Assembly (NCBI RefSeq): GCF_023155275.1 | Contig: NZ_JALMUV010000050.1 | Location: 1-56,182 of the forward strand | DNA from: Streptomyces rhizoryzae | Lineage (GTDB): Bacteria > Actinomycetota > Actinomycetes > Streptomycetales > Streptomycetaceae | Reading direction: 5' to 3' | DNA: 56,182 nucleotides | Shown here: piece by piece, positions 7,957-16,926 of the stretch | How the letters are laid out: each line of letters begins with the position of its first letter | How positions within the stretch are numbered: position 1 is the stretch's first letter | Made by a program: the position numbers and the translations under genes | The notes under the pieces: generated by a model | Database searches by the model: none | What the model saw: only the letters and a program-made list of their open reading frames with translations | Told to the model about the DNA's origin: nothing

Positions 7957-8361
7957 ATGGAGATCACGGACACTCCGGCCGCCGCCCTTCACCATGTGCG
8001 GGTCGCGACGGACGGAGTCAAGGCGTCGCTACACATAGACGGAACAGACTTCTCGCGGGTCGCTTCCGGCTACACCATCCACCAGCAGGCCGGCCAGCCG
8101 GCGGAGGTGATCATTCAGCTCGCCAAGGGCCAATCCGGTACGGACTTCGACGGGTACGCGCGGGTCGCGGTCGGAGTCCCCTACGAACCCGGGCCGGCAG
8201 CAGCCGCGTTCCTGTCGGCCATGGACGCCGGGCTGCTGGAGAAGTCGGCTCTGGCCCGACCCGACCTGGACGGCGGCCCGTACGGCTTCACGAAAGCTGT
8301 CCTTGCCCAGCTTCAGCAGTGGTCCCGGGGGGAGTTCGACCAAGCCGAGGAGAGCAGCTGA
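7957..8361 (+). CDS. Phage protein of unknown function
   Basis: This 134-aa protein starts at ATG 7957 and its stop overlaps the next ATG by one base. The N-terminal half is beta-rich (VRVATDGVKASLHIDGTDFSRVASGYTI) and ends with a helical tail. Its place between connector and gp10-like genes suggests a structural or assembly role. I do not recognise the family. Confidence 0.6.
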   Translation: MEITDTPAAALHHVRVATDGVKASLHIDGTDFSRVASGYTIHQQAGQPAEVIIQLAKGQSGTDFDGYARVAVGVPYEPGPAAAAFLSAMDAGLLEKSALARPDLDGGPYGFTKAVLAQLQQWSRGEFDQAEESS

Positions 8362-8792
8362 TGGCATCCCCTCGGAATCCGCACCCGAACGCTCACCCGC
8401 TGGCCGGGGCGCACAGCAACGCACCCCAGGTCGCTGCACAGTTGAACGCGCGTGCTGCCGCGGCACTGCCAGCGGTGGCCAGCGTCGTCCAGCACTACGC
8501 CATGCTGCTGGAGACTGCGGTCAAGGTTCAGGCGAGCGGCAGGCCCGGCCCGAACGCGCCAACAGGCGACTACCGCCGTTCCTGGACCCACGAGTTCAGC
8601 ATCAGCGGCATGAACGCGGAGGCCATCGTCGGCACGAACAAGCCGCAGGGCCGGCGCCTTGAGTACGGCTTCGTTGGGGCGGACATTCTTGGGCGGATCT
8701 ACAACCAGCCGCCGTTTCCCCACGTCGGGCCAGCCGTGGAAGAGATCCGCCCGCTGTTCCTGGCGGCTGTTGGAGCGGCGGTGGGCGACTGA
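8361..8792 (+). CDS. HK97 gp10-like tail-completion protein
   Basis: I choose the ATG at 8361 in the TGATG overlap with the preceding gene, giving 143 aa. A long helix around residues 25-60 (AAALPAVASVVQHYAMLLETAVK) is followed by TGDYRRSW, GTNKPQGRRLEYGFVG and PHVGPAVEE, the layout of HK97 gp10-like proteins: helix, glycine-rich turn, E-G-T motif and C-terminal helix. These act at the head-tail joint. A reading that begins some 530 bases upstream is only a frame extension. Confidence 0.7.
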   Translation: MASPRNPHPNAHPLAGAHSNAPQVAAQLNARAAAALPAVASVVQHYAMLLETAVKVQASGRPGPNAPTGDYRRSWTHEFSISGMNAEAIVGTNKPQGRRLEYGFVGADILGRIYNQPPFPHVGPAVEEIRPLFLAAVGAAVGD

Positions 8793-9226
8793 TGGCCGTA
8801 TCTGGACGAGTGCTCAGCCTGGCCGTTCAGACGATGCTCGGCACTGCGACGGGCCGATCCTGCGGGTACGGCACCGCGCCGACCGCGAGCAGCCTGCCGA
8901 CTGGCGCCGCCACCCCGTACAGCGTGCTGTACCCGGTCGGCTCCATGAGCGACGGGCCGCCCTTCGGTGACGCGAGCGCAGATGCGCGGATCGTCTACCA
9001 GGTCACGTCAGTGGCCACGACGGCCGAGCAGGCCGAGTGGATGGCGGACAAGGTGCGGGCGGGCATGCTCGCCCGCACCGCACTCGGCTACACCTACCCC
9101 ATCACCGCCGCTGGCTACGTGGTCATGTCCCGGGAGCTGGACAAGGAAGAAGGCGTGGCCGCCGCCAGCGGCGTATACAGTTACGTTCAGCGGTTCGCGA
9201 TCGAGGTCACAACCCTCGGCGGCTAA
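8792..9226 (+). CDS. Putative tail terminator
   Basis: This 144-aa protein overlaps the previous stop by one base. It contains YQVTSVATTAEQAEWMADKVR, a strand-helix unit characteristic of tail-terminator proteins (lambda gpU-like fold), which cap the tail tube. Assignment rests on that motif, its length and its place between the gp10-like and tube genes. Confidence 0.6.
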   Translation: MAVSGRVLSLAVQTMLGTATGRSCGYGTAPTASSLPTGAATPYSVLYPVGSMSDGPPFGDASADARIVYQVTSVATTAEQAEWMADKVRAGMLARTALGYTYPITAAGYVVMSRELDKEEGVAAASGVYSYVQRFAIEVTTLGG

Positions 9227-9358
9227 CCGCCCCACCTCACCGCGGAGGTCCCTCGCGGACGCCCGGCCACTCGGCACGGGCCGACTCCCAGCTTGATCTG
9301 TTGGGGACGGGCCTGCCGCTTTCCGGGGCCGTCAGCGTCCCCGGAGAGTGAGAGTCGC

Positions 9359-9853
9359 GTGTCCACCACGCAGCAGCGTTTCATGCGCCGCGGAACCAGC
9401 ATCTTCTACTTCTTGCAGAAGATCGCCGCTGACGACAACGTCCCCACCCGCGCCGAGCTCGCGCCCTCGAACGCGACCAATCTGTCGGAAACCATCTCGG
9501 ACGTCGAGGGATGGTCGCTGGAGAACAGCCCCATCGACACCCCGGACATGGGGTCGACGTTCGCCAGCGCGATCCCCGGCGAGGACAAGGCTGACAACTC
9601 GTCGCTCACCTTCTACGAGGACAAGGTCAGTGACTCGGTGGAGACGCTGCTGTCCAAGGGGGTCACCGGCTTCGTCGTCATCCTGCGCAAGGGCGACGTG
9701 CCGATGTCCAAGTCGATGGACATCTTTCCGGTCCGCGTCGGCAGCCGCAGCCCGTCCTACTCGACGGCGAGCGAGCCCGCCAAGTTCAAAGTCACCTTCG
9801 GCATCACCCACGAACCGACCCTCGACGCCGCCGTGCCGACGAAGGCCGCCTGA
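9359..9853 (+). CDS. Major tail tube protein
   Basis: Starting at GTG 9359, after GGAGAG, gives 164 aa. The protein has an N-terminal RRGTSIFYFLQKI segment and a beta-rich body (WSLENSPIDTPDMGSTFASA, then SSLTFYEDK) typical of siphovirus tube subunits. A 132-bp gap separates it from the terminator gene, consistent with separate, stronger expression of a major structural protein. Position directly before the tail-assembly chaperone pair supports the call. Confidence 0.7.
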   Translation: MSTTQQRFMRRGTSIFYFLQKIAADDNVPTRAELAPSNATNLSETISDVEGWSLENSPIDTPDMGSTFASAIPGEDKADNSSLTFYEDKVSDSVETLLSKGVTGFVVILRKGDVPMSKSMDIFPVRVGSRSPSYSTASEPAKFKVTFGITHEPTLDAAVPTKAA

Positions 9854-9867
9854 GCGGGGGATGCCGT

Positions 9868-10479
9868 ATGACCACCGCCACACACGTCGCCCCGCCCGCC
9901 GCCGCGGTCACCCGGGACGCCCACTGGGCTGCCAAGATGGCCAAGCTCAAGGCCCGCCAGCTGCCCGAGCGCAGCCTGCGGGTGTGCGACGACGACGAGG
10001 CGAAGAAGACCGTCACCGACGCCGCCCTGGAGCTGGCGAAGGCGCGCACCACTGCGCGCGCCGAGTCAGTCGAGCAGGGCGTTGCGGAAGCTGGTCGTGA
10101 GGACTGGATCGTTGTCCATCCCGACGTGGTTGCCGCACAGATTCGACTCGACGCCGCCGAACGCGCCCTGGAGGACGCGACGGTCGTCCTGACCTTCCGA
10201 GCCCTGCCACGGCCGGCGTGGGAGCAGCTTCTGCGTGACCATCCGCCGACCGAGGCGCAGGCCGACCGGGGCATGGAGTACAACGTCGAGACCTACCCCG
10301 CGGCGCTCATCGCTGCCTGCCACGTCGAACGCGACGAGACGGGTACGGAGGTCCCTGGCATGAGCGAGCGGGAGGCCCAGGAACTGCTGGACGCCTGGCC
10401 GGACTCCGAGGCCAAGGCTCTGTTCACCTGCGCACTGCTGGTCAACCAGACGTTGAGGGCTGACCTGGGAAAAGGCTGA
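9868..10479 (+). CDS. Tail assembly chaperone (gpG-like)
   Basis: This 203-aa protein is rich in Ala, Glu and Arg, with helices and the segment TFRALPRPAWEQLLRDHPPTEAQ that is common in actinophage tail-assembly chaperones. It lies directly between tube and tape measure genes. Its last codons contain GGGAAAA (10467-10473), a standard -1 slippery heptamer in the right frame (G GGA AAA). A frameshift there would give a longer gpGT-like product of about 314 aa by reading into the next frame. Confidence 0.8.
   Translation: MTTATHVAPPAAAVTRDAHWAAKMAKLKARQLPERSLRVCDDDEAKKTVTDAALELAKARTTARAESVEQGVAEAGREDWIVVHPDVVAAQIRLDAAERALEDATVVLTFRALPRPAWEQLLRDHPPTEAQADRGMEYNVETYPAALIAACHVERDETGTEVPGMSEREAQELLDAWPDSEAKALFTCALLVNQTLRADLGKG
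10467..10473 (+). promoter_or_regulatory. Programmed -1 ribosomal frameshift site
   Basis: The heptamer GGGAAAA is in the X XXY YYZ phase of the chaperone gene, six bases before its stop at 10477-10479. After slipping, frame -1 is open from 10473 to the stop at 10811. This is the standard arrangement of siphovirus G/GT genes. Confidence 0.8.
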
Positions 10480-10811
10480 TCTCCGATCCGGGCTTCCGTG
10501 CGGAGATGGAGGTCTGCGCCTCGTACGGCATCCCGCACTCGCAGTTCACCGGGGCGGGGGACGGGCGGTGGTCGGCGCTCGACCGTGCGAAGGCCATCGC
10601 CTACCTAACCTACTCGCGGGCCGTGTGCGAATCGTGCGGTACCAGGGCCGAGGAGTGGGACGAGGCAGCAGGTGGCGACCGCTTCGCGTACGTCACCGAG
10701 ACACACCGGTGCATCGGCTGCGAGCTGATGGCCATGGAGCAGGAGCAGGTCCCGGAGGGTCCGGAGGGGCGTGGGGTCAAGGTCGGGCTTCGGCCCAGGA
10801 AGAAGGCGTAG
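10473..10811 (+). CDS. Tail assembly chaperone, frameshifted extension (gpT part of gpGT)
   Basis: About 112 residues would be added to gpG after the slip. The segment holds MEVCASYGIPHSQFTGAGDGRW, then CESCGTRAEEWDE and CIGCE, giving two CxxC-like pairs that could bind zinc. An ATG at 10506 lies in frame, but its ribosome binding site is poor and its position inside the extension fits frameshift expression better than separate initiation. The gpT part is known in related phages to contact the tape measure protein. Confidence 0.75.
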   Translation, partial: RLISDPGFRAEMEVCASYGIPHSQFTGAGDGRWSALDRAKAIAYLTYSRAVCESCGTRAEEWDEAAGGDRFAYVTETHRCIGCELMAMEQEQVPEGPEGRGVKVGLRPRKKA

Positions 10812-10814
10812 CCA

Positions 10815-13800
10815 GTGGCTGGGGCCTACACCCTGTACGTCCAGGTCCAGGCCGGAGTGTCCGGCCTGGTCGGTGGTCTGCGCACAGCGGCAGGCCAAGT
10901 CACCGCGTTCGGCGGGCAGATACGCCGCCTCGACGGCGACCTCAATGCCCTCGCCGCACGGTCGGAGCGGACTCGCCGCGCGATGGCCACCGGGTTCACG
11001 GTGATGGGCGTCGCGCTCGGCGGCGCCTTCGCCATGGGCGTGCGCAGCGCCATCGAGCTTGAGAAGCACATGGCGAACGTCATGACGATCTCCAAGGAGA
11101 TCAACGCCGCCAACATCAGCAAGTTCACGGACCAGATCGTTGAGCTGAGCACGCAGCTCCCGCAGTCCGCCGACCAGCTCGCTGAAGGCTTGTACCAGGT
11201 CGTCTCGACAGGGTTCGATGGCGCGGACGCCATGACGATCCTGCGCGTCGCGGCGCGCGGCGCTGCGGCCGGCCTGACGACCACCGAGACGTCCGCTCGC
11301 GCCCTGCTGGGCGTGCTCAAGGCGTACGGAATGGACGCCTCGCAGGCCAGCGACGTCATGGACGTGATGTTCCAGACCGTGAACTACGGCGTCGTGAGCT
11401 TCGAGGAGCTGGCCCAGCAGCTCGGCGACGTTGTACCGATGGCCGCCGCGGCGGGCGTGAAGTTCGATGACCTTAGCTCCGCTTTCGCGGCGATCACCCT
11501 GTCCGGCATCCCGGCTGCCGAGAGCGCGACGGCCCTCAACATGCTGCTGACGCGCATGATGAAGCCGACCCAAGAGCTGTCCGCCATGATTAAGGGCTTC
11601 GGGTACGAGTCGGCTGCCGCGGCGCTTCAGCAGGACGGCCTGTACGTCGTCATGCAGAAGGTACGCAACGCAACGGGCGGCAGCGCCGACCAGCTTGTTC
11701 CCCTCCTGCGGGACATCCGGGCCGTCCGCGCCGCGCTGGCACTCTCTGCCGCCGATGGCAAGAACTACGCCGCGACCTACCAGGGCATCAGCCAGGAGGT
11801 CGAGCGGGCCGGGGCGACGCAGAAGGCGTACGCGATCCAGATGGACACGACGGCTGGCCAGTGGAGTCTCTTCCAGAACCGGGCCCAGGCTCTTGGCATC
11901 GACATGGCTCGGGTGCTGCTACCGGCCCTGCAAACCGTGGGGGAGTACCTGAACGTCCTGGCCGGAGGGATCAATGATTTGCCGGGCCCGGTGAAGTCGC
12001 TGATGGGCATCGTGATCGCGCTTTCGGCCGTCGTGCTCTTGTCGAAGGCCGCGTTCCTGAAGTTCGGCGCGCAGCTCACTGTGTTCCGCACGGAACTGGC
12101 TGCAGCGCGAGCAGGGGGCTCGGCGCTCCCCGCGGTCCTCAGCGGCGCGGGCATCGCGGTGGCGGGTCTTACCGCCCTGATGGCCATCGGCGTCGGCGTT
12201 TACGCGGCGTACTCGGCCAGCAAGCAGAAGGCAAAGGCCGCCACGGACGAACTGGTCGACGCCCTTCGCAAGGAGCGAGATGAGGGCGAACGGGGCGCGG
12301 GCCTGAGGGCGCTGACCGAGCAGCTGACCAACAGCGACGACGTCAAGAAGCTCAAGGACGCCGGCATAGACGTCACAACCGCTATCGACGCCATCACCTC
12401 CGGGGGCGAGAAGCTAAGGAGCCTGCGCGAGGAGCTGCAACGGGGGAAGGACGCCTCGTGGGAGGTCAAAGGCAACGTCTACGTGTACGACATCAACTTC
12501 GACCGAGCCAAGAAGGTCCTGGACAAGCAGCACAAGATCTGGTCGGACGCGGTCAAGAAGGAGAACGAACTTGCCGCGAACATGGCCATCATCAACAACA
12601 AGATCAAGAATAACCGAAAGGAGATGCTCGGGGCGTGGGACCTGACCCAGGACCTGCCAACCGACAAGAACGGTGCCCCGCAGTTCACGGAGCAGATGGA
12701 GGCGATGGGAAAGACACTCGCCTCGATCGTGGACCCGGCAAAGGCGTGGAAGGCCGCGCAGGACAAGATCGCCGAGGCGAACCGTAAAGCGGGCCGCTCC
12801 GCCGACGCGTCCAAGGCGTCGCTCGCTGACTATGTCGAGGAGCTGCGGAAGCAGCTCAAGGCGCAGCGTGACTTCCAGAAGAACCTGGGACGGCTCGCCG
12901 CTGATGGACGCCTGGACCTTGCTGACCATTTCTCCACGCTAGGACCCGACTCGGCGTCCATCCTCGACGAATTGGTGAAGCAGCTCCAGCGGGGCAAAGG
13001 GAAGGTTGCCGACGAACTCGAATCGATTATTTCGGAGTCGACTGCCCGATCCACTCCAGCCTTCCGCGCCGGCTTGGAAAAGCTACCGGCCATCGCGGCG
13101 AAGTATGGGAAGAAGATCGCCGAAGCCTGGACCGATTCTGCGGCAACGAATGATCCAGGCAAGCTCGCTCGCGTCATGCGTGACATGGCCGTCGCAGACA
13201 TGTCGAACGCCGCGAAGAAACTACCCAAGGCTGCCTCCGCACAGCTTGAACAGGGAATGAAGCTGCTCGCGGACGTCTCCGCCAAGTACGGCAAAGAGGC
13301 GTCCACCTCCCTTGCGCAGTCCTTCCTCAACGGCGACGTCGAGCAGATTCGTTCGCAGCTCGGCTACATGTACGGGGCCGACATGCCGATCAACGCCCCG
13401 GATCTGTCTGGAGTCGTGAACGCCTTCAAGCAGGCAGGCGTTCAGTCGAACGCGGAATGGTCCGGGATGCTCAGCCTCGTCGTGGCGGTTGCTCAAGCCA
13501 AGGGAACAGAGGCAGCCACTGCCCTCACCAGCGCCCTGCTTTCCGGTGACATGGCCGCCGTGCAAAGCCAACTCGACGGCATTGGTGCTTCTGTGGGGCG
13601 AATTCCCGGGAACAAGACGATCACCATCTCCGTCAACAAGCCGGCCGCAGTGACCATCCCTTTCATTGCCAAAGTCCAGGCTACGTCATGGGACAAGGAC
13701 GCCAATGGTGTCCCTGACCTGATCCAGGCCCCCACACGCCAGGCCAACGGTGGACTGCTGGATTTTTACGCCCGAGGCGGAATCCGTCGCGAGGACCACA

Positions 13801-15083
13801 CCGCGCAGATTGCTCCCGCGGGAGCGTGGCGCGTGTGGGCAGAGCCCGAAACGCAGGGGGAGGCGTACATTCCCCTTGCAGGAGCCAAGCGGGCCAGGTC
13901 CAAACGCATTCTGGAAGAAGTCGCCCACCGGTTCGGCGGCGAAATCACCTACCACGCTGACGGCGGGCTATCCGCGTTTACCTACCGACCGCGGACTCTG
14001 TACTCCCTGTCAGGAATCGCCAGCGATTCACAGGACAAGAAGGGCGACTTCAGCCTCGACCTATTTTCCAAGAAGCTCCACCAGTCGGTGTCGACGGCCA
14101 AGCGTTGGCGCGCCGACCTGGACACCGTTGCTCGCCGCGCCGGACAGGACGTAGCGGCGGCTCTGGAAGAGATGGGCGAGGAGGGCGTCTCCCTCACCCA
14201 CAAGATGGCCACCGGCAGCTCGAAATACCTGCGGTCGATGGTGAAGGACTTGCAGGACCTTGCTGCCGCGTCGAAGGCGAGCCTGGGTGAATACACCGGG
14301 CAGCTCCGTCAGGCCGTGAAGGACCAGACCGGGTTCGAGCAGAACTTGGCCAAGCTCGCGGCCGGCGGCTTCGGCGCGCTGGCGAAACGCCTCGCCGAGC
14401 AGGGCGACCAGGACGCCGCCGAGCTCGCCGCGCAGGCCGTGAAGGACAAGAAGAAGGCGAAGGCGGCGAACGACGCCGCGATCAGCGCCAACAAGACAGT
14501 GGCAGGCGGCGACCTGCCTGATTTGGTCGCGATCACCGGCGCGATCAAGAGCTCCACGACCGGCCTGCACGCGGTGGCGGAGGCGACCGGGCTCGATGAG
14601 GACCACATCATCGAGATCGCGAACTCGGGCCTGTCCCGCCTGAAGAGCGCCCTGGGCTCCAAGGGCGCGAGGTTCTTCAATGACCTGAGCCGTGCGAACA
14701 AGGGGCTGTCGTACGCCAACGGCGGCATCCTCACTCCGGGCCTGTACGCCACCTCCGGCGGCCTCATCAAGTTCGCCGAGCCGAGTACCGGCGGAGAAGC
14801 GTTCATCCCGCTCGGCGCCGCGAAGCGCAGCAGCGCGCTCGCCGTCCTCCACGACGTGGCCACACGCTTCGGGATGCGTCTGGCCGGCGCCGCCGCGCCT
14901 CCCACGCGGCTCGTCGATGCCCGGCCGACGACCGCCATCAAGGTCACCGTCGTCCAGCAGCAGCCGAAAGCCCTGGTGGAGAACATGCCGATCACCGTTC
15001 AAGGACGCGGCAGCTCGCCGCAGGAGCTGTCCGGAGAGATCATGCGACGGCTGCGGAACGCCCAGCGCGGAGGACGGATCTGA
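10815..15083 (+). CDS. Tape measure protein
   Basis: At 1422 aa this is the longest gene in the window. The N-terminal third (residues of about 60-420) matches the TP901-type minor tail protein core (MANVMTISKEINA, LSTQLPQSADQLAEGLYQV, STGFDGADAMTIL, LKAYGMDASQASDVMDVMFQT). Hydrophobic segments near 395-420 and 435-465 probably form the membrane-active part. A helical middle follows. The C-terminal part carries two copies of a module ANGG, P(E/S)T.GEA(Y/F)IPL, AKR, VA.RFG, near residues 976-1042 and 1301-1355. It starts at GTG 10815 and its stop overlaps the next ATG. Confidence 0.92.
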   Translation: MAGAYTLYVQVQAGVSGLVGGLRTAAGQVTAFGGQIRRLDGDLNALAARSERTRRAMATGFTVMGVALGGAFAMGVRSAIELEKHMANVMTISKEINAANISKFTDQIVELSTQLPQSADQLAEGLYQVVSTGFDGADAMTILRVAARGAAAGLTTTETSARALLGVLKAYGMDASQASDVMDVMFQTVNYGVVSFEELAQQLGDVVPMAAAAGVKFDDLSSAFAAITLSGIPAAESATALNMLLTRMMKPTQELSAMIKGFGYESAAAALQQDGLYVVMQKVRNATGGSADQLVPLLRDIRAVRAALALSAADGKNYAATYQGISQEVERAGATQKAYAIQMDTTAGQWSLFQNRAQALGIDMARVLLPALQTVGEYLNVLAGGINDLPGPVKSLMGIVIALSAVVLLSKAAFLKFGAQLTVFRTELAAARAGGSALPAVLSGAGIAVAGLTALMAIGVGVYAAYSASKQKAKAATDELVDALRKERDEGERGAGLRALTEQLTNSDDVKKLKDAGIDVTTAIDAITSGGEKLRSLREELQRGKDASWEVKGNVYVYDINFDRAKKVLDKQHKIWSDAVKKENELAANMAIINNKIKNNRKEMLGAWDLTQDLPTDKNGAPQFTEQMEAMGKTLASIVDPAKAWKAAQDKIAEANRKAGRSADASKASLADYVEELRKQLKAQRDFQKNLGRLAADGRLDLADHFSTLGPDSASILDELVKQLQRGKGKVADELESIISESTARSTPAFRAGLEKLPAIAAKYGKKIAEAWTDSAATNDPGKLARVMRDMAVADMSNAAKKLPKAASAQLEQGMKLLADVSAKYGKEASTSLAQSFLNGDVEQIRSQLGYMYGADMPINAPDLSGVVNAFKQAGVQSNAEWSGMLSLVVAVAQAKGTEAATALTSALLSGDMAAVQSQLDGIGASVGRIPGNKTITISVNKPAAVTIPFIAKVQATSWDKDANGVPDLIQAPTRQANGGLLDFYARGGIRREDHTAQIAPAGAWRVWAEPETQGEAYIPLAGAKRARSKRILEEVAHRFGGEITYHADGGLSAFTYRPRTLYSLSGIASDSQDKKGDFSLDLFSKKLHQSVSTAKRWRADLDTVARRAGQDVAAALEEMGEEGVSLTHKMATGSSKYLRSMVKDLQDLAAASKASLGEYTGQLRQAVKDQTGFEQNLAKLAAGGFGALAKRLAEQGDQDAAELAAQAVKDKKKAKAANDAAISANKTVAGGDLPDLVAITGAIKSSTTGLHAVAEATGLDEDHIIEIANSGLSRLKSALGSKGARFFNDLSRANKGLSYANGGILTPGLYATSGGLIKFAEPSTGGEAFIPLGAAKRSSALAVLHDVATRFGMRLAGAAAPPTRLVDARPTTAIKVTVVQQQPKALVENMPITVQGRGSSPQELSGEIMRRLRNAQRGGRI

Positions 15084-15979
15084 TGTCTGGTCTCAACGAA
15101 TGGCAGATCGACTTCGCCGGCGTCCTGATCGGTCACGAGACCTCCGTGCCGACCTCCAACGTCGAAGGGCTCGGGCCCGCCGAGCTCCGAACGCAAGACG
15201 TCTCAAACCCGGCTGATGATGGGGCATTCCCTGGCGTGGACCTGTACTCGCCGCGCGTCGTCCGCATCGAGGCAGGCATCCGCACGCCTGGGGAACCCGC
15301 AGCGGCCCTAGACAAGCTCGCCGAGATCGAGGCTGCCGCCTCCGATGCCAAGATCCGCCGCACCGCGGGCGCGCTGGCGGCGCTACGGTTCCGCTGGCCC
15401 GGTCGCCAGACGAAGCTGCTGTTCGGGCGCATCAGGCGTGCCGAGGTGGTCTCCACCTCGGATGCCATCCACGGCTGGATCCCTCTGAATCTGGAGTTCA
15501 CCGCGCTCGACCCGCGCTTCCACGACGACCAGCTCTCCAGCATCACGCTGCCACTGGACATCTCCCGCACCGGCGGAGGCTTCAAAGCGCCGCTCATGGC
15601 CCCGATTACCACCGGCATCGCCACACCGGATACCCGACCAGGGTGGGTGGTCAACGAGGGCAACACGGGGGCGTGGCCGACCATCCGTATCACCGGCCCC
15701 GTTTCCAACCCCCGCATCCTGCACGCTGAGACCGGCCGCGTCATCGACCTCGACATCACCCTCGGTGTCGGCGAGCACATCGACATCGAGACCCGCCCCG
15801 GCACGCGGTGGGTGCTGCGCAACGGTAGCGGCAACGCCGCCCCCGCCCTCTCAGGGGCCTCGCGTCTGGACCTCTTCCAGGTCCCCCCGGGCCGCAGCGA
15901 GATCCGCTGGACGGCTTCCGACTACACCAACGCCACCCGCCTTACCGTCACTTGGCGGTCGGCGTGGACCGCACTGTAA
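15083..15979 (+). CDS. Distal tail protein (Dit-like)
   Basis: This 298-aa protein begins in a TGATG overlap with the tape measure gene. It reads as a siphovirus distal tail protein: an N-terminal beta domain (WQIDFAGVLIGHETSVPTSN, GVDLYSPRVV), a central strand segment RRAEVVSTSDAIHGWIPLNL followed by DPRF, and a C-terminal beta-sandwich. Dit proteins form the hub linking the tube to the tip. Position right after the tape measure supports this. Confidence 0.75.
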   Translation: MSGLNEWQIDFAGVLIGHETSVPTSNVEGLGPAELRTQDVSNPADDGAFPGVDLYSPRVVRIEAGIRTPGEPAAALDKLAEIEAAASDAKIRRTAGALAALRFRWPGRQTKLLFGRIRRAEVVSTSDAIHGWIPLNLEFTALDPRFHDDQLSSITLPLDISRTGGGFKAPLMAPITTGIATPDTRPGWVVNEGNTGAWPTIRITGPVSNPRILHAETGRVIDLDITLGVGEHIDIETRPGTRWVLRNGSGNAAPALSGASRLDLFQVPPGRSEIRWTASDYTNATRLTVTWRSAWTAL

Positions 15980-15994
15980 GAAGGAGAACCCGCT

Positions 15995-16924
15995 GTGACC
16001 CTCGTCCAGCCACCCATGCTCACGCACGGCGGCACCCACCCCGCCCGAGCGTTCCGCATGATGGTCAGAGACCTCGCCCGTGGTTCGCAGGGCGTGACCG
16101 AAGCCAACGACCTCAAGGTGCGGCAGCTTTCCACGCCGGGCTCCGCCGTGCGCGTCGGAGACGGGTCCTCGGTGATACGCGGCGCCTCGTGGGGCCAGGG
16201 CTCGTACACGCAGTACAACGTTGGTGACGCTATCGTGCCCGTTGCGCCGACCGGCGCCTCGGGCCGGTCCGACCTGCTGGTGCAGCGGATCGAGGACCCT
16301 GAGTACGAAGGCACCCGGGACCCGGCGAAGGACGACATCGGCTACTTCCAGGTGATCCCCAACGTGTCCGCGACCACCACGACGGTGCCGATGGGCATGA
16401 CCGCCATCCCGCTCGCTCGGCTGGACATCCCGCCGAACACCGCGACGATCACTGACGCGATGATCAAGGACCTGCGCCGCATCGCGAACCCCAGAAGGGA
16501 CCGGCGCCTCTACACAGCCTTCCCGGGCAGCTTGTCCCGCCTCACCTACCAGGACAACAAGTGGTACACGTGGCCGACAGCCGCGCGCTGGACGATCGCC
16601 GTGCCCGACTGGGCCGTCGACGTCAAGGCCGTGACGACGATGGCGGGACTGCGCATGGATAGCGCGGACGTTTACGCGCAGATGCAGCAGGTGATCGGAA
16701 CGGTGCAGGGGCAGAACACCGCGATCGATGACGACCAGGGCAAGGGCGTCCGCCGATCCACCATCGTCCTGGCCGACAACATCAGTGTGACGTCCTCGAT
16801 GCGGGGCACCAACCAGGTCCTTTACGTGCAAACTTTCATGTCTAAGAGCGAGACCGGAAACCTCGGGGTAGACGGCTCGACGTCTCTGGTGTGCGACGTG
16901 GAGTTCAACGAGGGCGTCATCTGA
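15995..16924 (+). CDS. Phage minor tail protein, unknown role
   Basis: This 309-aa protein starts at a GTG eight bases after AAGGAG. The N-terminal 170 residues hold LKVRQLSTPGSAVRVGDGSSVI and a beta-rich core seen in baseplate-type minor tail proteins of actinophages. The C-terminal third has a WTIAVPDWAVDVKAV segment and ends in beta strands. It lies between Dit and the Gp37-like gene, so a tip component is likely. Confidence 0.65.
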   Translation: MTLVQPPMLTHGGTHPARAFRMMVRDLARGSQGVTEANDLKVRQLSTPGSAVRVGDGSSVIRGASWGQGSYTQYNVGDAIVPVAPTGASGRSDLLVQRIEDPEYEGTRDPAKDDIGYFQVIPNVSATTTTVPMGMTAIPLARLDIPPNTATITDAMIKDLRRIANPRRDRRLYTAFPGSLSRLTYQDNKWYTWPTAARWTIAVPDWAVDVKAVTTMAGLRMDSADVYAQMQQVIGTVQGQNTAIDDDQGKGVRRSTIVLADNISVTSSMRGTNQVLYVQTFMSKSETGNLGVDGSTSLVCDVEFNEGVI

Positions 16925-16926
16925 CG

